In this document: positions 1 to 7,296 of the stretch, piece by piece
Layout: each line of letters starts with the position of its first letter
Numbering within the stretch: position 1 is the stretch's first letter
NCBI GenBank assembly: GCA_002309475.1
Contig: DBXJ01000018.1
Coordinates: 1-43,878 of the forward strand
From: Bacteroidales bacterium UBA1215
GTDB taxonomy: Bacteria > Bacteroidota > Bacteroidia > Bacteroidales > WCHB1-69
Direction of reading: 5' to 3'
Length of the DNA stretch: 43,878 bases
Notes under the pieces: generated by a model
Seen by the model: only the letters and a program-made list of their open reading frames with translations
The model's database searches: none
Told to the model about the DNA's origin: nothing
Position numbers and translations under genes: made by a program

Positions 1-1871
1 TTGCTGCAACCGCTTTCTATATCGTTGATACTTAAATCGCATACCCATTCAATTTCCCAACCTGTGTTGGAGAGATTGTTGTCGGAAATAAATTTTATAT
101 AGGTGGCAGAAGATTTTACTCTATATACGGAATCTAAAGTCGGCTTTTTGTCCAAAGAAAATCTGAATTGTCGGTTTTTGGCATAATTCAAGGTGGCACC
201 TTGTGCCTTTCCTTGTCGCATGATTTCAATCATGTCGCCTTGTGCAAGGTCAAATTTTCTAAAAATAATGCCAAAACTATCGCTTGCAGAAGCAGGGGCG
301 ATGCTCCAATAGCAAATATTGGATTTATCGTAGCCGTTTCCTTCACTGCCATTGTCAATGCGGCCGTGGTCTTCGGTCAAGCGGGTAGGGTTGACAGATG
401 TAGAACAATAATTGTTGGAGGTTTTTGTGCTTGTATAGGTGAAGGTAAATCCTGTGGAAACGATGGAATCGTTAGAGGTAAAAGTGATAAAAGCACAAGA
501 ATCGTTGATGATGATAGAAGTTTCAGGGGCAATGGTGTCACCTGAAATACTTTTCACCAAAATGCCGTCAGCAGACTTGCCGGCATAAATGTTGACAACA
601 TCGTTGCCGATTTCGGTAGAAAAACGTGCTACATTCAAGGTAATGTCGGAAGTGTTTTCTCCCGGACAAATCAGCCAAGAACAAGAACTGTTGTTATTGT
701 AATTTAAGTAATTGCTGCCATCGTTAAAAGAGCCGTAGGTGGCGGTAAGTGTTTTGGTGCCGCTGAAGAAATTGCTGGTGTCGCATGAAGGTTTTAAACC
801 GAAAATAGCTTGTTGATTGTTGTTGTATCCTCCCATGCTGCTGAAAGAATAATAACCATTGCCGGCACCGCCCCAGCCAAAATTGATGTGGACATAACCG
901 TCATTATTGTAACCATCACAAACAAAAGCATGTCCTCCTGTAGTGCTGGAACCGCTATAATAAATAGGGCAACCTGCGTCAATGTCAGTTTTAATTCTTG
1001 CTAACCATTCTTCGTCGCTATAGCCGATTTTGCTTGTGATAAAGCCATACTTATAGGAAAAAAATGAAGTTAAGGCAGTGGCGACATCTCCGCTAAATGC
1101 TCCGGAGCCTTCTGCATCGTATCGCATTTCAACCGATACTCCACAATGAAATATCAATCTGGCAAGTGCATCGCTATAGTTGTAAGCCACATCCGACATG
1201 GATTCATAATCATAAACAGTGGTGTCAAAATTGGCACGTATTAGTCCATATCCGTTTTTAGACATATAGGCTTTTGTGCCGGTGCCCATTCTCGGATAGC
1301 GATAATAGTACATAATCTGAGCCATAGCCAAAGCCACACAACCGCATGGTACTTTGTAGTCGTAGTAGGCGGAAGTGGTGGAATCGTCAGGACATAGCCA
1401 GTTGTAGTATTTCGATTGATTCCATAGGCTGGTCAATAGCGGAGCTTCGTTGTTGCTTTCTTTGCGGAATTTGCCTTGTTTCAAGTCTGCCCATTGCTTG
1501 GAATAGGTGTCAGAGGTTTTCTTTTTGCTTTGAATGTCCGCTATATTTTTTTCGTAAGCTTCAGTGAACACTTCAGTGGAGGGGACTTTGCCTATCACAA
1601 ACTCGTTTTGGGTAGAGTAGGCGAGAATGGGGTTCGCTCTTTCGTCAGCGGCCACCAATACAAAGCCGGCAGGTTGAAAATTGACGGCATAGTAGATAAC
1701 TTTCCCATACCGGTCGGTTTTGCTATCAATGTAGGCAATAGTTGCCATTTGATTGCTGATGGACTGAAAGTAGTTGGTGGCTACTTTCTGGGCTGTTTCC
1801 TTGTCAACGGACTGGGAAAAGCCATATAGGTTGAAACCTAAAATACAAAACAATATAACTAATTTCTTCAT
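1..1871 (-). CDS. Streptopain-like C10 cysteine protease (copy A), partial, C-terminus beyond window
   Basis: I translated the minus strand from the ATG at 1871 and found 623 codons with no stop before the window edge. The N-terminus is a signal peptide (MKKLVILFCILGFNLYGFSQ). A Spi-type propeptide follows to about residue 140, then the C10 peptidase domain. The likely nucleophile is Cys178 in CGCVALAMAQ and the catalytic His is His314 in GGHAFVCDGY; the family's GWGG motif follows. Two CUB-like beta domains occupy about residues 370-620. It is a close paralogue of the protease at 1924-4059 with the same domain order. A T9SS sorting domain is expected beyond the left edge but cannot be seen. 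The family are secreted endopeptidases matured by propeptide removal. A hairpin ends 8 nt before the start codon. Confidence 0.93.
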   Translation of the reverse strand, partial: MKKLVILFCILGFNLYGFSQSVDKETAQKVATNYFQSISNQMATIAYIDSKTDRYGKVIYYAVNFQPAGFVLVAADERANPILAYSTQNEFVIGKVPSTEVFTEAYEKNIADIQSKKKTSDTYSKQWADLKQGKFRKESNNEAPLLTSLWNQSKYYNWLCPDDSTTSAYYDYKVPCGCVALAMAQIMYYYRYPRMGTGTKAYMSKNGYGLIRANFDTTVYDYESMSDVAYNYSDALARLIFHCGVSVEMRYDAEGSGAFSGDVATALTSFFSYKYGFITSKIGYSDEEWLARIKTDIDAGCPIYYSGSSTTGGHAFVCDGYNNDGYVHINFGWGGAGNGYYSFSSMGGYNNNQQAIFGLKPSCDTSNFFSGTKTLTATYGSFNDGSNYLNYNNNSSCSWLICPGENTSDITLNVARFSTEIGNDVVNIYAGKSADGILVKSISGDTIAPETSIIINDSCAFITFTSNDSIVSTGFTFTYTSTKTSNNYCSTSVNPTRLTEDHGRIDNGSEGNGYDKSNICYWSIAPASASDSFGIIFRKFDLAQGDMIEIMRQGKAQGATLNYAKNRQFRFSLDKKPTLDSVYRVKSSATYIKFISDNNLSNTGWEIEWVCDLSINDIESGCS

Positions 1872-1879
1872 AGGTAAAA

Positions 1880-1902
1880 AAAGGATGGCTAAGCCATCCT
1901 TT
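1880..1902 (-). terminator. Hairpin between the two C10 protease genes
   Basis: A perfect 10-bp stem (AAAGGATGGC / GCCATCCTTT) with a 3-nt loop is followed on the minus strand by a run of T. It lies 21 nt after the stop of the upstream protease and 8 nt before the ATG of the next one. It looks like an intrinsic terminator, but its position suggests attenuation or translational control of the downstream copy. Confidence 0.75.
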
Positions 1903-1923
1903 GAGTTATTATTTATACACAAT

Positions 1924-4059
1924 TTATTGAATATTTATTTTCTTTGTAGTTATGCCTTTGTTGGTAGCCATTCTTACCATATAGATACCTTTTGCAAAGT
2001 TGCTAACGTCAACAGTAGTATTAATTTGGTTGTTGTTGAAGTTTTCACTATAAACAATTCTGCCTAACATATCACAAATGTCAATTTTAACAGATTCTGT
2101 TTCTTTGGTTTCAATATTGATATTTAATATTGAAGTTGCAGGGTTCGGGTAAACCGAAATGGCTGTAAATCCGGATTCAACTTCGTCTATATTTAAGTCT
2201 GACAACCATTCAATTTTCCAACCTTTGTTGGTCAAATTATTGTCAGTAATAAATTTAATATAGGCAGTTTTTGAGTTAACAGTATAGATAGAATCCAAAG
2301 TAGGCATATTGTCTAAAGAAAAACGGTATTGACCTTTGGTTGCGAATATCATATTGGTTGCTGTAGCCGTGGTAGAACCTTGTTTCATAATTTCCAACAT
2401 GTCACCTTGTCCTATATTGAATTCGCGGAATATAATGCCGAAGGCATCTTTTGAAGCAGCTGCACTTGGTGCAATAGACCAATAACAAGTATTAGTATTT
2501 TCGTAATTATTGGTGCCGCTACCATTGGTTAAAATACCTTGATTGTCGGTTTTCTTGGCAGGATTGACCATGCCGGAGCAATAACCTTCCATAGATCTAT
2601 TGACAGAATAGTTGAAGGTGAAACCTTGTTTTGTAACAGATCCGTTAGAAGTGAAAGTAATGAATGCTTCTGAACCGGTAATAGAAATAGATGTTCCCGA
2701 TGTAATGGTATCACCTGAAATACTTTTTACCAAAGTGCCATTGGCAGAGTTGCCGGCATAAATATTAACAATATCATTACCCAATTCGGTAGAGAATTTG
2801 GCTACTGTCAAAGTTATTCTAGTGGTATTGGCACCCGGACTAATCAACCATGAGCAATTAGTATTGTTTCTATATTCAATTCTTCCGCTACCATCGTTAA
2901 ACGAACCGTATGTAGCTGTCAATGTTTTTGTTCCTGTAAAGAAATTGCTGGTATCGTTACGAGGTTTCATGTTGAAGAGACCTTTGTTGGACGAAACATA
3001 GCCATCCATACCGGAAAGTGAGAAATAAGCATTGTTTTGTCCGCCCCAACCCCAGTTCAAGTGGATGTAGCCGGTTGAATTATAACCATCGCATACAAAT
3101 GCATGTCCGGCATCGTGAGATGCTTGTGGATTGTAAGCACTATAGATAATAGGGCAGCCATTGTCAATGTCGGCTTTAATCAAATTCAACCATTCACTAT
3201 CCGAATAAGCATCACGAACTTTTAAATTGGCGGTTTGGGCATACAAAAATCTGCCACGCATAGCAGTAAGGGCATCACTAATATTGGATCCGGAACCTCC
3301 TGCGGCATAAGCCATTTGAACTGAAACGCCGCAATGATATATCAATCTTGCAATAGCATCGCTATAGCCGATTGCTTCGTCTGCCATGGATTCATAATCA
3401 TAGTTAGTTGCACCATAGTTGGCATACAACCGTCCATAGTCGGAAGAGTAACTGCTGCTACCATAACCGGTTCTTGGGTAACGGTGATAATACATTACTT
3501 GTGCCATTGCCAAGGCAACACAACCATTAGGTACGTGGTTGTCGTATCCGTAAGGAGCTTCGGCATCATCCGGACAAAGCCAGTTGTAATACTTATCTTG
3601 ATTCCAAATACTTGTCATCAATGGTGAATCGGCACCGGTTTCTTTACGAATTTTTCCTGCTTTCAAATTAGCCCATTTGGCAGTCACTTCTTTGGGACTT
3701 GTTGCTTGAACATTGCGTACGTCTGCAATATGATTTTCGTATGCACTTACAAATGATTCACATGCAGCTATTTTATTGATTTCATAGCGTGATTGATTAG
3801 AATAGGCAATAATAGGATTGACTCTTTCGTCTGCTGCAACTACTACAAAACCACCGTCTTGAAAGTTGACAGCATAGTATATGGCCTGACCATTGTTGTC
3901 GTATTTTGTTTGTACATCTGCTATAATAGGAGATGTGTTGTCAGAAATTGCTTGGAATTGTGTTGTAGCAACTTGTTTTGCTGTAGAAATATCCACTTGT
4001 TGTCCGAAGACAAATGAAATGGTGGATAAAATACATAATGTTAAAAATACTCTTTTCAT
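1924..4059 (-). CDS. Streptopain-like C10 cysteine protease (copy B) with T9SS sorting domain
   Basis: This 711-residue secreted protease starts at ATG 4059, giving the signal peptide MKRVFLTLCILSTISFVFGQ. A longer reading from 4101 would begin inside a hairpin and put 14 residues before the signal, so I reject it. A Spi-like propeptide spans about residues 21-140. The C10 peptidase domain has Cys180 in GCVALAMAQ and His319 in AGHAFVCDGY, then GWGG. Two CUB-like domains cover about 370-480 and 490-630. The last ~70 residues are a T9SS type A sorting domain (VYPNPATSILNI ... KGIYMVRM). The protein should cross the outer membrane through the type IX system, be cleaved and stay at or leave the surface. 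Likely role is extracellular protein breakdown. It shares a transcription direction with the sortilin-like gene upstream. Confidence 0.95.
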   Translation of the reverse strand: MKRVFLTLCILSTISFVFGQQVDISTAKQVATTQFQAISDNTSPIIADVQTKYDNNGQAIYYAVNFQDGGFVVVAADERVNPIIAYSNQSRYEINKIAACESFVSAYENHIADVRNVQATSPKEVTAKWANLKAGKIRKETGADSPLMTSIWNQDKYYNWLCPDDAEAPYGYDNHVPNGCVALAMAQVMYYHRYPRTGYGSSSYSSDYGRLYANYGATNYDYESMADEAIGYSDAIARLIYHCGVSVQMAYAAGGSGSNISDALTAMRGRFLYAQTANLKVRDAYSDSEWLNLIKADIDNGCPIIYSAYNPQASHDAGHAFVCDGYNSTGYIHLNWGWGGQNNAYFSLSGMDGYVSSNKGLFNMKPRNDTSNFFTGTKTLTATYGSFNDGSGRIEYRNNTNCSWLISPGANTTRITLTVAKFSTELGNDIVNIYAGNSANGTLVKSISGDTITSGTSISITGSEAFITFTSNGSVTKQGFTFNYSVNRSMEGYCSGMVNPAKKTDNQGILTNGSGTNNYENTNTCYWSIAPSAAASKDAFGIIFREFNIGQGDMLEIMKQGSTTATATNMIFATKGQYRFSLDNMPTLDSIYTVNSKTAYIKFITDNNLTNKGWKIEWLSDLNIDEVESGFTAISVYPNPATSILNINIETKETESVKIDICDMLGRIVYSENFNNNQINTTVDVSNFAKGIYMVRMATNKGITTKKINIQ

Positions 4060-4080
4060 TTTTGAATTTTTTTTTGTGAA

Positions 4081-4107
4081 AAAGGATTGATATGAAATCA
4101 ATCCTTT
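4081..4107 (-). terminator. Hairpin between sortilin-like gene and C10 protease B
   Basis: A perfect 11-bp stem (AAAGGATTGAT / ATCAATCCTTT) encloses a 5-nt loop, 22 nt after the upstream stop and 21 nt before the protease ATG. The stem shares its outer AAAGGAT / ATCCTTT with the hairpin at 1880-1902, so the hairpin appears to have been copied with the gene. The T-run after it is short, so termination may be partial. Confidence 0.65.
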
Positions 4108-4129
4108 TCTTTATTCTATTTAATTTCTG

Positions 4130-6991
4130 TTATTTGTGAATAATTAATTTTGATGTTCTGTTAGTAGTGTTATTTTTGATATTAATGAAATAGATACCAT
4201 TTGCCAAACCGGAGCAATCTATGGTTTCTTGGTAAGAGCCTTCACTTAATTGTCCTAAGTTTCTAGAAGAAATAGTTCTACCTGTAATATCTATAATATT
4301 TAATGTAGTTTGAGCTTCTGTTTGGATGTTAAATACAACTGTTGCTTGGCTCTTGGTTGGATTAGGATAGATGAACAAATTGTTGTCAGTTTGATTGTTA
4401 GTCATGCGTGGGGATTCAATGGCATCGTAGTAAGTGCTGTCAATGAAAATTCCTAATCCGTAGGTTGCTGCATAGATATTTCCATAGTTGGAAACGCCAG
4501 GGAATTCAACTTCTACTGCCTGACCATCTGCAGAATAAGTAACAGATTTTGCATCCATTTGGAAATGTGTTTGTTGAAGGAGTTTGAAAACAGGAACCTT
4601 TACGCCGATACCATCATTGTAGAGTGTCCAAGTGGGTTCTGAAGAAGTAAAGTTTTCAGTTTTGTAAATACCAACTTCAGTTCCGATATAGCAAAGGTCA
4701 GAGTTGTTCATTTCTATCAAAGCAGTGTAAACGGCAATGCCTTCCGGAATACCTGAACCTTCTTTCATTTCAATGTTTACATCGTTTCTGGTTGCTGTAG
4801 AAGCATTGGTAATAGCATTGATGTGTGTATAACCAACACCATCTCCGTTTGTAGTATATACCAATACGTCGTTGTCGGATGGATCTAAACTGATAGAAAG
4901 AATATCTACACCTGTTTCAGCATATAATAATGTATCATCCACCAACATTCTTCTGTCGTTAGGAGTTGTCAAACCGGCAGACGGGTCGTAAACGTGTTTA
5001 GATACATCTATTTGTTCCAATTCTCTGTATGTGTCAAAACCGGAAACACGATAGATACAATAACTATAACCGGAAGCATATTTTCTGGTTAAAACATAAA
5101 GATTGTTACCATCTTTGCTAACTTGTAAGTCGATTACTTGTTCTGTAGAATCTTCTGTACGGAAAACGCATGTGAATGAAGGTGTACTTGCATAATCTAA
5201 GTGAGTTGTTGACATATAGACAGGAGCACCTACGGCTACAGTTGCACCTGTTGAATATTTATGGCCGCCACCGCCTAAGAAAAATCTGGATGTAACAATA
5301 TCTTGAACTCTAATAGTATCTTCGTTACGATACAAAGTGTCTGTTCCTGTGTATTCATACCAAATAGGGTAGCCGTTTCTCTTGCTTTTTACACATATTT
5401 TGTCACCTGTAACGTATGTTTTGTCAATGATAAAATCAACGCTGTCAATGCTATTGTAATCTGTTGGATTTTCCCACAAAACAATAGGATTGATTCTTGC
5501 ACTTGCATAGGTGTTGGTCATGAAATTGTCGTCCGGATACCAACGGGTGTGAGTGCCGTTTTTTGCCATTAGCGTGGTAGCTTCTTCATTGTTGCCGAAC
5601 CATTCTACCGGAGTTTGGGCATCGCTGCTTGCACTGGCTTGACGATATACATAACCATAATATCCTGTATAGAATAAAGCTTCAGATTTGATGAATGAGA
5701 ATGCACAATTGCCGCCATCACCTTGTGGAGTGTTGATTTCAACGGCTTGTTTGGTACTATTGGTCGGATTGGCAATGTAGGCAATACCACCATCTTTTAT
5801 ACCACTCATAAAACGACCATCATTGGCAATTGCTAATGTATAGGATTGCATGGTGGCAAAATAGTTGTTCTTTGGAGCGAAAGAACCGCCATTGGTTGAT
5901 TTGTAGATACCGGTTCTTGTACATAAATACATATCACTATCGTGCATAACAATATCGTATAGATACATATTAATGCTGATAGAATTCCAATTGAAGTTTT
6001 GTTCCATGCTATATTCTGTACCATAATAGAATGCTCTACCGCCGACAAATACTTTTGAAGAGTCGGTAGGAGATACTTCTATTTGTAGGCAAGACATTCC
6101 ATTATTGCCTCCTATAATATCTATCAAACCACCTGTCGGACAAATCGGTCTCCAAGTAGTACCTTTATCTCTTGATTGATATACGCCGACAAAAGCACCA
6201 CTGGTATTTGCTACAACGGCATACAACATGTCCGGACAAGATTTAGAAATTGCTAAACTGATACGACCGGCATCTTTTGGAAGTTTTGTGCTACTTGTTC
6301 CGCAAACCGATGTGAAAGTTGCTCCGCCATCAGTAGAAACGTATGCACCAGCTGCTGTACCACGATCGGTATAAACTATCATGCCGTTGTCGCCGACTTT
6401 TACATCTGTACATTTTAACGATTGAGCAGATACCATAGAGAAAGAGTTACCGCCATCGGCTGAAACCATCAAACCGGCTTCTCCTGCAACATATATCTTG
6501 TTGTTGGTTGCATCGTATGCCATGGAGTTTACTGCTTCCCAATCGCTTGTGGATGACAACTGTGTAAATGTGGCACCACCATCGGTAGATTTGTAAATAC
6601 CATCACCTTTGATACCCCAAGAATTGTAGTTGTCTGATACTCCGGGAGTGGTATAGCCGTTGTTAGAACCTAACAAAGCATCACCTGTTCCTACGTATAG
6701 GGCACCGGAATTGTCTTGTATAATGGCTGACACAGCTGCAGAACCTTGAAATGCAGATATTCTGTTCCATGTGGCACCACCATTGGGTGAAATCCACAAA
6801 CCACTACCTGCAGCACCTGCATACAACTTGGATGAATTTGTGTTGTCAACACACAATGTAAGAGCTCTTCCTTGAATGTTACTTGGACCAATTGATGTCC
6901 AACCATTGTTGGCTTTCCTTCCTTTTTGAGCATATCCGCTAAGTACTAAACAAATGGATAAACCCAACAAAATGTACTTTTTCGCTTTCAT
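4130..6991 (-). CDS. Sortilin/BNR-repeat secreted protein with T9SS sorting domain
   Basis: This 953-residue protein begins with a signal peptide (MKAKKYILLGLSICLVLSGYAQ-type, cut after about residue 21). The body carries repeated BNR/Asp-box motifs such as SPNGGATW, STDGGATF, SADGGNSF and SRDKGTTW, which mark the blades of a sortilin/VPS10-type beta-propeller. The C-terminal ~75 residues form a T9SS type A sorting domain (IYPNPTKSQATV ... ANGIYFINI). Such proteins in Bacteroidota are surface-attached or secreted; their substrates are mostly unknown, and glycan or peptide binding is only a guess. It is the first gene of a minus-strand cluster leading into the two C10 proteases, with a promoter box 78 nt upstream. 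Confidence 0.9.
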   Translation of the reverse strand: MKAKKYILLGLSICLVLSGYAQKGRKANNGWTSIGPSNIQGRALTLCVDNTNSSKLYAGAAGSGLWISPNGGATWNRISAFQGSAAVSAIIQDNSGALYVGTGDALLGSNNGYTTPGVSDNYNSWGIKGDGIYKSTDGGATFTQLSSTSDWEAVNSMAYDATNNKIYVAGEAGLMVSADGGNSFSMVSAQSLKCTDVKVGDNGMIVYTDRGTAAGAYVSTDGGATFTSVCGTSSTKLPKDAGRISLAISKSCPDMLYAVVANTSGAFVGVYQSRDKGTTWRPICPTGGLIDIIGGNNGMSCLQIEVSPTDSSKVFVGGRAFYYGTEYSMEQNFNWNSISINMYLYDIVMHDSDMYLCTRTGIYKSTNGGSFAPKNNYFATMQSYTLAIANDGRFMSGIKDGGIAYIANPTNSTKQAVEINTPQGDGGNCAFSFIKSEALFYTGYYGYVYRQASASSDAQTPVEWFGNNEEATTLMAKNGTHTRWYPDDNFMTNTYASARINPIVLWENPTDYNSIDSVDFIIDKTYVTGDKICVKSKRNGYPIWYEYTGTDTLYRNEDTIRVQDIVTSRFFLGGGGHKYSTGATVAVGAPVYMSTTHLDYASTPSFTCVFRTEDSTEQVIDLQVSKDGNNLYVLTRKYASGYSYCIYRVSGFDTYRELEQIDVSKHVYDPSAGLTTPNDRRMLVDDTLLYAETGVDILSISLDPSDNDVLVYTTNGDGVGYTHINAITNASTATRNDVNIEMKEGSGIPEGIAVYTALIEMNNSDLCYIGTEVGIYKTENFTSSEPTWTLYNDGIGVKVPVFKLLQQTHFQMDAKSVTYSADGQAVEVEFPGVSNYGNIYAATYGLGIFIDSTYYDAIESPRMTNNQTDNNLFIYPNPTKSQATVVFNIQTEAQTTLNIIDITGRTISSRNLGQLSEGSYQETIDCSGLANGIYFINIKNNTTNRTSKLIIHK

Positions 6992-7068
6992 TCTATTATT
7001 ATATTTACACTTAAATTATTATATTTCAATAAAAAAACAATTTTATATCTTTACTGATATTTAAAATG

Positions 7069-7076
7069 CAAAAATA
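7069..7076 (-). promoter_or_regulatory. -7 promoter box for the T9SS/C10 cluster
   Basis: TATTTTTG on the minus strand matches the Bacteroidota housekeeping box TAnnTTTG and would give a 5' UTR of about 70 nt before 6991. Confidence 0.6.
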
Positions 7077-7179
7077 CATAAATATTTATTACAAACCACA
7101 CTTTTTGCTTATTTTTTTTATCTTTATTAATTAGAGGCAGTTTTGTCACATGCAAAAAGATTCATTTTCTAAATAAATC

Positions 7180-7192
7180 TGTCAAAATGACA
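7180..7192. promoter_or_regulatory. Inverted repeat TGTCA-N3-TGACA upstream of clpB
   Basis: The sequence TGTCAAAATGACA is a perfect 5-3-5 inverted repeat, 104 nt before the clpB ATG. A near copy lies 31 nt downstream. It is a candidate site for a heat-shock regulator; I cannot name the protein. Confidence 0.5.
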
Positions 7193-7210
7193 TTGTTGTA
7201 TCGAAAAATG

Positions 7211-7223
7211 TGTCAAAATGGCG
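7211..7223. promoter_or_regulatory. Second, imperfect TGTCA repeat upstream of clpB
   Basis: TGTCAAAATGGCG matches the perfect repeat at 7180-7192 in 11 of 13 positions. Start-to-start spacing is 31 bp, close to three helical turns, so both copies would face the same side of the DNA. Confidence 0.45.
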
Positions 7224-7296
7224 TAAAAATAATAGTGGAACGAATTTTGTGAATAGGTTAGTTGAAAAATAAAGATTAAGAAAGGAAAAATTTAAA

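Larger units (their letters stand above)
6992..7296. promoter_or_regulatory. Divergent intergenic control region (sortilin-like gene / clpB)
   Basis: This 305-nt AT-rich gap separates two divergent genes and has no credible ORF. It holds a minus-strand -7 box at 7069-7076 and, nearer clpB, two TGTCA-type repeats (7180-7192 and 7211-7223). I could not pick a clear TAnnTTTG box for clpB. Confidence 0.6.

Noticed and set aside
168..2067. Several plus-strand ORFs in the first 2 kb
   Set aside because: They lie opposite the C10 proteases, which have catalytic motifs, signal peptides and continuous frames.
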